Shown here piece by piece: positions 11,701 to 22,510 of a stretch of 64,000 bases of DNA; positions within the stretch are counted from its first letter, which is position 1; every line of letters starts with the position of its first letter. Source of the stretch: Pachypanchax playfairii (lineage: Eukaryota > Chordata > Actinopteri > Cyprinodontiformes > Aplocheilidae); the NCBI GenBank assembly GCA_006937955.1, contig SSNP01000249.1:246927-310926 (forward strand), given 5' to 3'. Both the position numbers and the translations under genes were made by a program. The notes under the pieces were generated by a model. That model was given only the letters and a program-made list of their open reading frames with translations. It was not told where the DNA came from and searched no databases.

Positions 11701-14700
11701 TGAAGGAAAGAAAGGAAACACAAGACTCCTGCTGTTGTGATGTGGGACAGAGCTGCTGTGCACTTGCCCTCATATTCACCTCCTGCCAAACCTGATCTCG
11801 TCTGTATCAGTGACACTAAAGTCGCTCTGACAACCGGCTGCTCAAACATGATGAAAAAATATCCTCCTTATATCTATTAGCTTCTCAGTTTCAAGCTGTT
11901 TCTACATGTACTTCTTCACACGGCATGAAGGAGAAAATTCCGACTACAGATCAGGTGATAGTTCGGCCCAGTGAAGTGAGCCGCTGGTGGATCAGAAAGG
12001 AAATAAAGAAAACAAGAGATCATCTGTTACTTCGGTCATCTGTGTGTCTAAACAGAGAATTAAAAGATTTATCTGTTGCATAACTGGAGCAGAATTTATC
12101 AAAGAACCTTTTCCTGTTTCTTTGATGTTTTTATAAAACAAGCAGACAACGAATCACTGTGTTTAAAATTGATTGATAGATTAGAAAAAGTGACGCGCTG
12201 CTGAAACGCTGCACCTGAGTTTGCACCGTCCACTAGAAGCATCTGCCGCTCAAACTGTTACTCTTCCAAGATAATTAGACCAATAAACGACACGGCCTCA
12301 TCTGTGACGTGGATTATGATGGGATTAACTGGGACTAAAAGAAAGCAACCCATTGACCCTTTAACACTCTGTTACTATGAAGTTAGGAGACAGAAGTTTT
12401 TGGTCTCACTGCAGGTAAATGTGATGAAGCTGAACTGTTACAGACTCGGATGAAAGTTTTTCATAGTAACATCCGGGACTGGGATTTTAATTCTGTCATT
12501 TAACCATTTGTCTAAAACAAATGTTAAACTTTTCTAACAGCGTCTGTTTGTTTCAAACTGATTCTCCTCGGAGGGAATCTGGAAGTTCTCCAGTTAAAGG
12601 GTTAATGGGGAACTCCGGCTGCATCTGCTCTTTACCTCTGCAGGCCCCCTTTTGTATTCCCTGCAGCACCTCCCATTCCACTTGACTGAGCGTGCACACT
12701 CTCACACAGATACAGCAAAAGGATGCACACACACACACAGGATGACGGATGCACACACTCTCTGTTCATCGCTGCCTGCTGTCTCTCATCATCTGTTCCT
12801 TCCCTCTAAAAACCTCATGGACATATGGACCCCTGAAACCTGCAGTTTTTCCCCCAGCACCCACACTCTGCCCGTCCCCTCCACAGTGTGGGCCTGTGGG
12901 TCTATTGGATTTTAATGATTAGTTGAGCTGCTTCTGTGACTCATTAGTGACTGTCGTTTTTTTTTCTCGTTTATTTAATCCTGTACTTCTGCATCTACCC
13001 CTCCATCTTTTCCCCTTCGTTCAGCAGCCTTTGTGAGAAATGAGGGCGGACATCTGCCGTCCATGTCTCCCTCTCCTTCATCCTTCTCCAGCTGGACCAC
13101 AGAGGTGGTGAGCGTCCAGCTTTGGAAGTAGGAGAATCTGTTTGTATTTTGTGCAGCCATGTTTGTTTGAGTCATTATTGTGTTTTTAGACCAGAACCCC
13201 AAACTGAAACCCCACTTTGATTTGCTCAGAGGGTTCAGGAACTCTTCTCATTTATAACCAGGGGTGCACATAATATTTTTGTCCTGGTTCTCAGAAGAGA
13301 ACCTAGGGTTGTTGCTTGGTCCTCACATTTTTAAATGTGTCTCGCTGTGTCTCTTCCGAGCTCCTCTGCTTTGTTTTTGGTTTCATCAAGCTTCAAATTC
13401 AGTCTGTTTACTTTACCTGGCTCTATATTTGTTTCAATAAAAATCCTTTAATTGTTGAAAAAATCAAGAGAAACCAGTAAAATATAAAAATACTGGTAAA
13501 AAAAACCTTCAGAGTTCAGGTTGGATTGTTTACAGGTTTGATTGTTCACTTTAATCTACATTTAACAGTTTGGTGTTGAAATTTATTAGTCAGCTGTTGG
13601 AGCTTCTGTCATTTACTGTAACTGTTTTTTGTTTTGAAATGATGAGGATGTTTGTAATGTGATGCAGTCAGATAAAAAGATACACTGGACAGTTATGGGG
13701 CATTGACTGCATATCCCATAGTGCTTTGCGCGCATTCAAAATGGCGCGGATCACAGACAAATACGCTGATACTGTTGATTAAAACAGGTGGTTTTCTGTA
13801 TTTTATAGCACAAAAAGGTAGTTCTACACGTCTGTGCCACGATGGTCTATTTGTCTTATTCAGTGAATGTTTTCAGTTTTGACGCGATGCAGAATCCTGC
13901 AGTCAGCTGCACTGATCTGACTGACTGAAAATCCGTCACACTGGCAAACTGATACACAGAGACAGAGAGAGACGCAGCATCAGCTGATCAGCTGGAACTT
14001 CGGCGCTCTGGCTGAGAAACATATCAGTCAAACAAAAGAAGTCAACGGGATTCTTCATTTATTTGACAATGAACCGCCTCTTATTAACCTAAAAATTCAC
14101 GCAGCTCAGCCAAACCAATGTTAAGTACGCAAACGCGTGTTGCAACTTTCATCTGGTGCGCATTTTATATTTTGACAGTGTGTGCGGACCTGCGGGCCAC
14201 TTATGTGCACCCCTGGTTATAATTACAGTTTCTGCACCTAGAAGGTTTTTTGCACAAACCTGCACTTTAACTCGTGTGTAAACGGATGTGACATAATTTA
14301 CCTGAAAATTAATAAACTCGGTTCTGAGACGTAACGCAGGAAGGATCAGAACAAACTCTTTCGTTTTCTCCACAGTTGCAAATTACAGGCTGTTTTTTTT
14401 TTTTTAGATTTAACCATCAGCTGAACTAACCTGTTGCATTTTTTCCAAATCCAAACTGGGTCTCCCAGGCTCTCCGCCATAACTGTGCCGATACTTTCTG
14501 TAAGGTGCTGACTGGTCGAAGTGGGTCAAAATGATAGGCCGTGTCACCGGCGGAACAACCTGAAGTTGAAATCTCATTGGAGGAGGCTTGAGGTTACGCG
14601 GCGGACTGGAACTGAAGAGTACTGGACTGGGAGACGCAGCGAGGCAGGCGCCAGGTTCGACCAGCGGAAGGGCAGAACCAGGCGGCGATCGGCAGCCGCA

Positions 14701-17700
14701 GAGGTCCCGGACTTCCTCGTCGCTCGAGGCGCTGCTGTGGTGATCGCCGTGGCGCTGGGGGAGTGCAGACACCCACTTCCTGTTGTCGCCACAGCTGATC
14801 CGCTCGAGCTCTTCCTCTGATGAGTGACGGTCCAGATTGGCATCTAAAAGGAGACGGAGGCGCCGTAACCGGGCCGGAGAGAGGGGACCCTGGTTGTGCT
14901 GCTGGCTGGTAGCCAAAGGGGTGAGGGTGCAATTCCTCCATCGCTCTGGAGAAACAGGAAACATCAAAGACGAAAAATAATTGAATACAAACTTGAAACA
15001 ACTTCTAACGTGTGTAAAATTGCAAGAAAACTCATTTGAATGGCGCACACACCTCGGTCGATCTGTGCCAGCTCCTGGTTCTCTCCTTCTGAGTCATCAC
15101 TCTCTCCTCCTTCTCCACTGCCATGATACGAAATCTGGAAAAAAGAATCCAGGATTAATTATCTCGTTATTTACCCATTTTTAAAAATCTAACTTCCCTT
15201 TTATTCTGAGAAGTCGTGAGGAACGTTTGAGACTCAAAGATGGAAGAGATTTCATTTAAATCAGTGATGTTCCAGCTAGATTAGCCACAGATCAGTGAGG
15301 TCCAGTCCTGGCCCTCAGGGACCCCAGTCCTGAATGTTTCTCTGCTCCAACACACTCAATCTGAATCAATGGGTGGTTAACAGGCTTCTGTAAAACCTGA
15401 GGACCTGCTGTACAGGTAACTCAACCTGAATCAGGTGTGTTGGAGCAGGGAAACAACTGAAACATGCAGATAGTGGCCCTCGAGGACCAGGACTGGACAT
15501 CCTGCTCATTAGAAGCTTTTACCAACCCTTTTCCTTCAGGTAAAACTCTGTCCCTCGAGTTACAAAGAACAAAAAAGCTAAAATGATCCACATTTAAAGA
15601 TTTATATTTAATTTATAACAACTATTTACAAAAGATTTGGCATTAAGGTAAAAAAAAATCTACATATAATCTATAATCTGAGCTTCATGCAGCTTTTAAA
15701 ACACTGAAACAGAAAACTGTTGGTTTTTATTCTATAACAAACAGCAGAAGCAGAAAGTTGTAAAACTTCAGACTTGTTTTTTCCCACATCGTGAACCAGC
15801 CTGTGTCTTTAAAAATCCATTCCTCATTTTACAGCAGCACCAACAACACAGATATCCTGCAGTCTGCAACACTAAGAGTTAAGTAATGCGCCTCACACTC
15901 AGTAATTACCACTCAGAGGCTTCGCTGAGCAGCTGCCATCTGTGCATGTGTGTGTGTGCTTACAGTAACACACACACACATTTCACTCTGAAGCGCTTCA
16001 AAAAGTGTGAAAAGGGGGAACAGGAGCCAAGGCTCCAAATCCCAGCAAACGAACTAAAGCATTCAAATCATATTAAAAGGAAATTCCACTGTTTGGTTTC
16101 TCAACCTGTTCAACAACATTGTGTTTTAATCTGGCTGCTGAATCACGTCGCTGCACTTCCCCGTGTTCACGTCTGAAATCCAGCTCAAAATAAAAGGAAA
16201 ACGCCTCACCATCACGACCAACCTGCTGAAACACAACTACCAATCAGATGTTAATCCAGCGCGTGGTTAGGAGAAAAGATGGCGGGTTTATGCGTCACAT
16301 CAGAAGGAACCTTAAAGAAAACTACTAAATCTGAAGCTATTAAAAAAAAAAACTGTCATCATTACAAAGACTGAATAACTTGTTGGATCTGATCCTGTTC
16401 AGTCAAGAAACAATCATCTCTCATTATTTCAGGAAAAAAAAAAATGTATTTATGTTTCTCATACACATAAAAAACTGTATGAGGGTTTATAATCTATAAT
16501 CCCACCCAAACATAAATGTGGCAGAGAATTAGGATTTTAATGAGGCTGAAAATGATCTGCGCAGCTGAAGAATCACATTTGATTCATTTAGGATTTTAAA
16601 AATCCAGACATGAAAACATGTTTGTTCATTATATTAGGAATATTTATTTCTAAAGTTTTGGTTCTGAGACATATTTTAAAGACCGCAGACGCTGAGAGGT
16701 CTCAAGCTGAACTCTGTAGGAAAATGACGCTGAGGAATAACTGTGTGCAGGAAATGTATTTTGGCAAGCAGCTGACTCCAGACTGCAGCTCCTCTCTGTA
16801 CTGCTTTGAGTTATTGTTGGTTAATCTCCATGAAACAGCTGAAATCTGATGTTTCAAACAAAAGCAACTGAAGGATGTTAACAATAAACTGAAGGTTTAG
16901 AACTTCCTCTAGAGTTTTTAACCAACATGTCGCCTCGTCACCACATGAAGCTCCAGATTTTGCAGCTTCCCTATCTGAATGTTTCTCCACAGAGCGATCG
17001 CCGTCTGTCTGACAGTAATGATGTGGCATTTCCTCGGCCCTGGGAATCACCTCGGAGGCAGTAGTTCATGGATCACATGTGTAGGATTCGGGTGTATGTG
17101 TTAGTAATAATGTGTTTCAAACGATGTGTTAAATCAAAACATTCAGTTCAATCCAATCAGTGACTGTTTATTCTAACATCGCATTACAGCAGCAGGAGAG
17201 ACAGAGTTTATAAGTAAAACCTGCAAATTCAATCTGATTGTTTCTAATAACTTAATCTGATGGATTAATACAAGACAAGAGGAAAACTTTGCAAGTGTTT
17301 TTCATTGACCCACATCAGATACAGTCTCTGCTTCCTTCAACATAAACCTGATCCTGCCTAACTGAAACTCGCCACATGGTTAGACAGCTTGCCAAAACTC
17401 TGATGTTAGATAGGAATAACAGGAAGTTGAATTTTCATATTCTACTGCAGTACCAGTTCAACAAATATGGTAACAGGACTTTGTAACGCTAGTGCTAACA
17501 ATTGACTAATAGATTTTAATTTAAGATCACAAATTTAGTAGATTAAAAATGTAAAAAACACACAGATTTGATAAAACAGAGAAGCTTCTGTAGATTAGAG
17601 AAATTAGCACCATGGCACCTTCCTGAAGGGTCATGCCGAGATCTGATACTTGTTATTTACTGTTGTTTAATCTACAAAAAGTCTAATCTGGATTATGTAA

Positions 17701-20458
17701 TTGTTACTGTCTCTCCTCTGTTATTCTCCAGTCAGCTGATTTTTGGAAGTGAAAGCTGGGACCAGACGTGGGAAAATTCAGACAGTATTTATTGTTTGAA
17801 ACAACCAGCTTTTGATGAAATTGGTGAATAATTTACGTTTCAGTTTCCTGCCATTGATTCAGCTCAAGTTTCATCAAGTTTGCATTTCATGTTTTTTTTT
17901 AATTAACCTATTAGAATGCACCACTTGTGTTTTGTAAATAATGTTTATTTATTGATTTTCTGCCTGAAAACCAAAATTCAAAGTAGTTCTTCAACTGTTC
18001 TACTGTCACTGCATTATGTTATGATTTACAATCTGTTTTTATAATGAAATATTTGTTTTTTTAAAGTAAATTTCAAACTACAAATTTTTTCCAACTGATT
18101 GTAGAGACAATTCAGTCTCTTCTTTAACCAATATCACACGTTTTAATGTAAACTTGTAACGACTCACTGGAAGATACAAACATAATATATAGACTGAGGA
18201 AATTTAAAAAGTAATTGTTTGTTTTACATTTTCAATCATATTCATTTAAATAAAACCTGAAATTACAGCTCCATCACACCATTTACAGTCTTCTCAGATT
18301 TACACTTGAACCTATTAAAGCAGCGAACTGCAAAATACCTCAGAAAGCTACAACAAAGATGCAAACGGAGGAGAGAGGATGAATTGCACAGAAAAAACTA
18401 CTTTTATTCATGCACACAGGCACAAAGAGTTGTGTGTTTGTGTGTCAAGAACAGTTGAATGAAATCCTTGTCAGTTCCTTGCATCACTGAGCAGCTTGCT
18501 AAGCTGGATCAATGGCAATGTCACAGCGTACTCACACCACCCAGTTCACACACATATCAGCTTTGCTTCGTCTTTCCACACGGACTCGGTCACACTCCAT
18601 TTCTCTTCTCATAAAACACACAAGGTCAAAGATGGTTGACTCTGATTCCCCTCAGCTACGTTTCCCTTCAGTAAATCAACTGGCTGTGTGTTAAAACCAT
18701 TAGTTCAATATCATTTTAACTTCAAACTGTTGCACAAACTGGAAACTCCAATCTGATCTGCTACAAGGGAAAAGAAGAAGAAATCAAGACACAAACCCAA
18801 ATCTGCGTTTAATGAACTTCTCTCAACTGTAAACAATGAAGCTGACGGATCAGGGTGAAAACACGAACCGCTAACGGAGAGCAGATGCTCAGAAAACAGA
18901 GCAATCTAACGTTAGTTTACTGTCATTAACAATAACAAGCACAGCAGCTTCCAGCTGTTCGTCAGGCTCATTTTAAAGACACACATGGGCTCACTTTTCA
19001 TACAGAGTTCAACCCAATCTGTAAAACTATTTGTAAAATGTGTTCCACAGCAGAAAATATCCGTCCGAGTGATCTGAGAGGAGATCGTACATTCCCAACA
19101 GACAGCCTACGTCTATCAGGATCCAAAAACTCTGCTGCAAAAACCTCAATCAGCGGTTTGAATCGTTTCCTGTCAGCTGAAACTGGGAAAAAACTCAAAA
19201 ACAAAGAAATAAACACTAGACACAAATTGTAAATGTGTATATTTATACATAATATACTAATAATGCAAAATTAATTCAATCCCTACTTGACTTCACCCTT
19301 TTCTTTGGGTTTCAAGTAATAAAATATTAGACATTATTAGATTTTATGTTTTTTAAGGGTTTTTTGTTCCATTATCTTGTTATAAAATATCTTTGAGACT
19401 TAAAAATCTTTAAAATTTAGCAGATGGAGCTCAAGACTTCTCCAATCCTACATGGATGCAGGTTCTGAAACAGGTTTATCTGCTCCAAAAAGTCCTGTTC
19501 TCACCACAAATCTCATGTAAAACAACAACAAAAGTAGTAAAGTGCAGTTTTTAAGGCCTTTAAATGATCCTCTGTTTGAGATGGATCCGAAAAGCCGGGT
19601 CACTTTTCATGACAACACAGACCCTCTCAGAGGAAAGGATTCTGTCCTGAACAGAACAGCACAGACATAAACAAATGTAGCCAGTAGTGATGACACATTT
19701 TCTTCTGTTTCCACTGCTGGGCCTTTTAACGGAAGCACTTTGGCACAAAATGGCTGCCATGAGACTATACAGTCAGTTGATGCTCAACAGTATAATAAAT
19801 GAAGCAAGTTAGTGACCCATGCAGGACACCATTCACCCTTCTTCCCTCCAAACGGACGCCTCATGCAAACTGAGAAGGCAGCAACAATGGAGGAACATGA
19901 ACTTGGGATCTGTGGAAACTGTGGAAGTTGAGATAATTAAGATTTTCTGCACAATATTTGTTTTTCTAGTCTTTCTACAGACCTAAATAAACTCCTGTTG
20001 TTATTCTTCCACAGCTCCACTTGTATAAAACACATAAAATCATGCACATGTTATTTACTGAAATAAAATAGTCTATAACTTCATTTCTTCCACATGTGGA
20101 GCTTCTTGTAAACATCTGGCAGAGTTCAGCTCATTCCTTCTAACATGGTGATGGAGAGGCTGAAAACTCCAGATTCCAGAATAAACTGGGAATATTTCCA
20201 CTGTGGATGCAAACCAAACGCAACTAACACGTTTATCTGAGAGGAAGAAGGTGAGAATTGACTCATTATTCCCCCGTTCAGGCAGGATTACAGACTTAAA
20301 TCTGTGTAGTCACAAGACTCATTCAGGCTAATGTCTTTCTCATATGTTTTTCTGCACTGACAACCACAAAGCAACTGAGTTCCACTTACCTTCAGCTGGA
20401 AGGGATGAATCTCACTCAGAGAATGTCTTCTCAGTTTTTTCGTCAGTGTCTTTAACAT
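8762..20458 (-). CDS. Unrecognised basic/Ser-rich protein, 5 exons, 280 aa
   Basis: Minus-strand exons: 20458-20390, 15134-15053, 14945-14431, 11162-11109, 8884-8762. Phases join perfectly (69, 82, 515, 54, 123 nt) to an 843-nt frame, and every border is GT-AG. An in-frame TAG precedes the first ATG. Residues 1-23 are very basic and contain RRHSL (Ser13), a PKA or 14-3-3 type motif. Exon 2 is acidic (SDDSEGENQELAQIDRE). Exon 3 holds RLRRLRLLLDANLDRHSSEE, a SSASSDEE stretch and proline-rich FSSSPPRNLKPPPMRFQ. Exon 4 reads KMLLKKNCGGKTRTMKIR and exon 5 RYTYDPSIFAFRSLS, ending DPPCL. There is no signal peptide, no transmembrane segment and no catalytic motif; it looks like a largely disordered regulatory or adaptor protein. 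Phase-perfect splicing, an upstream stop and a promoter-like 5' flank argue that it is real. I do not recognise the family and give no function. Confidence 0.85.
8885..11108 (-). other. Intron 4 of the unrecognised gene
   Basis: About 2.2 kb of AT-rich intron with a short CA tract near 9985. Open frames here are short, lack matching splice sites and resemble no family I know. I see nothing else in it. Confidence 0.6.
13251..14223. mobile_element. Non-autonomous hAT-like DNA transposon, 957 bp plus target duplication
   Basis: Terminal inverted repeats CAGGGGTGCACATAA begin at 13259 and end, inverted, at 14215, with no mismatch over these 15 bases. The flanking octamers, 13251-13258 (TTTATAAC) and 14216-14223 (GTTATAAT), share TTATAA and fit an aged 8-bp target duplication. 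CAG-starting termini with 8-bp duplications are the hAT signature. No transposase frame is visible inside, so it is a non-autonomous copy. It sits in intron 3 of the unrecognised gene; the rest of that 3.3-kb intron (11163-14430) shows only simple A/T and CA tracts. Confidence 0.75.
15293..15504. mobile_element. Fold-back hAT-like MITE, about 212 bp
   Basis: The left end reads CAGTGAGGTCCAGTCCTGG and the right end, inverted, CAGGATGTCCAGTCCTGG. Inside, CTGCTCCAACACAC and GTGTGTTGGAGCAG form a second pair of inverted arms, so most of the element can fold back on itself. This architecture is familiar from widespread teleost elements. No clean target duplication is left, and a second partial copy of the left end occurs at about 15262. 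It lies in intron 1 of the unrecognised gene, just upstream of exon 2. Confidence 0.65.
15510..20389 (-). other. Remainder of intron 1 of the unrecognised gene
   Basis: Nearly 5 kb of AT-rich intron with short CA runs near 15950-15980 and scattered A/T tracts. I find no further exon with matching splice sites and no clear repeat family. Confidence 0.5.
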
Positions 20459-20879
20459 TTTAATTAAATAGCTTCTGGCCTTCTTGACAATGTCCTACTT
20501 TTATGTCTCCGAAAATGACGGTTAACCCAAGTTCATTAGCTAAAGACTTCCAGGAGACATTCTTCACTTCAGAATGTCAAACTATCTTTATACAACCTGG
20601 TAAAGATGAGCCGCCGATATTTATTAAAACTGCGTAGATGAGGCTTGTTTTTACAAGCTCTTCGTGGCAAACTTGTTATTTTCGGATTCATTAGAGTTTG
20701 TAGCGTGAAGTCAGTTTCAGATATTCTCCTCCGGAAGTCTTCGCTCACTCTTACAGCCGTGTTTTCACCCAAAATGTGTCGGTAAAAGTAAAGAGAATGA
20801 AATAAAAATAACATCAACTTGCTCGCATTCAGACACGTACACACGCACATTCACACATACACACAAGCAACTAATCAGC

Positions 20880-20995
20880 AGCCACACAAACACACAAGCA
20901 GAGAGCTCTCTTCCAGCGCTGAGCGTAGTGCTCTCTAATTGGCTGAGGTGGGGTCGACGTCACGCGTCCCTCAGAGGAGGGCGGAGCGTTAAAGA
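20880..20995 (-). promoter_or_regulatory. Promoter of the unrecognised gene (CCAAT and CRE-like)
   Basis: A locally GC- and CpG-rich stretch, in contrast to its surroundings, lies about 0.45 kb upstream of the start codon. It has a minus-strand CCAAT box (ATTGG at 20938-20942) and a CRE-like CGACGTCA (20955-20962, one mismatch from TGACGTCA). The 5' leader would run from here to 20458. Assignment as promoter is inference. Confidence 0.5.
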
Positions 20996-20999
20996 CACA

Positions 21000-22149
21000 C
21001 TTCATCATTAAATAAATACAGGAAAGAAACACCCACGTTGAAGAAAACATAAATAAATATGCTGGTTATTTTTTATATTCCAGCTGTTTAGGTTAATGAA
21101 TTACAAACAACAAAATATCCAAAACTAACAGGATTTAGATTTTACTGGAGCTGTTGTGTTTGTTTGCTTTGTTTCATAAAAATAGTTGTTAAAATAGTTT
21201 TTGAGGCAGTATTCTTTCTTCTTTTGCTTTACTGAGAATATTTTGATCTTTTTTGCAGACTGAACTCTTTCTATGTTGTAAGTTGTCACTGTTTGCTCTC
21301 TGTGAGCGTGGTCATTGTAATATACATTTACTATAGGTGATTTATTGTTATTGTTATTAAAAACAGGGAACAGGAATTTCAATTTAATGAAAAGCTTCAC
21401 ATGGAATATTTCTATATGCTTCTATATATGCTTAATATATGCTTATTTAAAAGCATCAACACAGACATGATTCCAGTTGCAATGGATCTGGAATCTTTGT
21501 ACACTAATGCTGAACACAATCAAAGCCTGACTGCACTTATGTCATATTGATATTGTTGGTTAGTAAAGATGGAATTACTGGCTTTTCAGGATTTTTTGAA
21601 TGGTTTGAATCCTGTTATCAACATTTCCACTGACTATTATCTTTAAAACCAGCTGAGGTAGCCTACAGTCACCCTCATATAAGAAAGACTTTACTTCATG
21701 CAAATAGTTTAAAAGTGTTTATTTTGGTCTGTTTCATTGAGAAGGAAGAGTTTGTGATCAGGAAAGAAGTTCAGGAAATGATCGTGTGCTTACGAGAGAA
21801 AAAAAAGAAAGATGGCGTCTCACTGAGTTCTGATGCTGAGAAGATTAAAAAGATCATCAACAAAAACTACAGCATCACTTCAACTAATAAAACACTCCAG
21901 CAGATCTTTTCAGAATCACTAGTTAGATTTTAAAGATGTTCAGCTTTACCTAATAAACTTGTTTACTTTGATTTTCAAACACATTCTCAACAAACATGTC
22001 TTGGTGAGAAACCGAAAGTCTCCAGTAAGTGTGGTGGCTGTAATCACGGCACTAACATGGTCCGAAAAACATTTAGAGATGTATTTATATGAAGGAATTT
22101 ATAATAAATGATTTTATAGTGGGTTAAACTAAGTTGCAGTGTTTTTATG
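21000..22149. other. Intergenic, no gene seen
   Basis: AT-rich sequence with an ATT-type simple tract near 21345. The open frames at 21125-21400 and 21715-21933 are lysine- or asparagine-rich by composition only. I see nothing supportable. Confidence 0.5.
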
Positions 22150-22510
22150 TAGGCTGGCCAAAAGATCACACACAATCACCTGGATTAAGGTCCAGAGACC
22201 TGGTGGACCACTTTGTGTCCTGGTGTGGGAACAATCATCTTATCTTGAATGTGAACAAGCCAAAGAAGATGATTGTGTATTTTAGGAGAAGAAGTAACAT
22301 GTAAAACCCATTTCCATCATGGGAGAAGAAGTAGAGGTGGTGGAGGAGTATAAATACCTGGTGTTCACCTGGACAACAGACTGAACTGGAGACACAACTG
22401 TGATGCTGTTTTTAGGAAGAGACAGAACAGACTGGACTTCCTCAGGAAGTTTAGATCCTTCAATGTTTGCAGCAAGATGTTGATTCATGAAGAGGTTTCA
22501 TGAAGTCTGA
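22150..22510 (+). mobile_element. Decayed LINE reverse-transcriptase fragment (Rex1/CR1/L2-like)
   Basis: Plus-strand frames, shifted several times, read DLVDHFVSWCGNNHLILNVN, then a basic FRRRS, then GEEVEVVEEYKY and, in another frame, RKRQNRLDFLRKFRSFNVCS. This order matches the C-terminal reverse-transcriptase/thumb region of teleost CR1/L2/Rex1-type LINEs. Internal stops and frameshifts show it is dead. The clade is from memory. Confidence 0.75.

Noticed and set aside
20569..20850. 93-codon minus-strand frame upstream of the unrecognised gene's start
   Set aside because: It lies in the probable 5' leader, separated from the real ATG by stops; no family resemblance.
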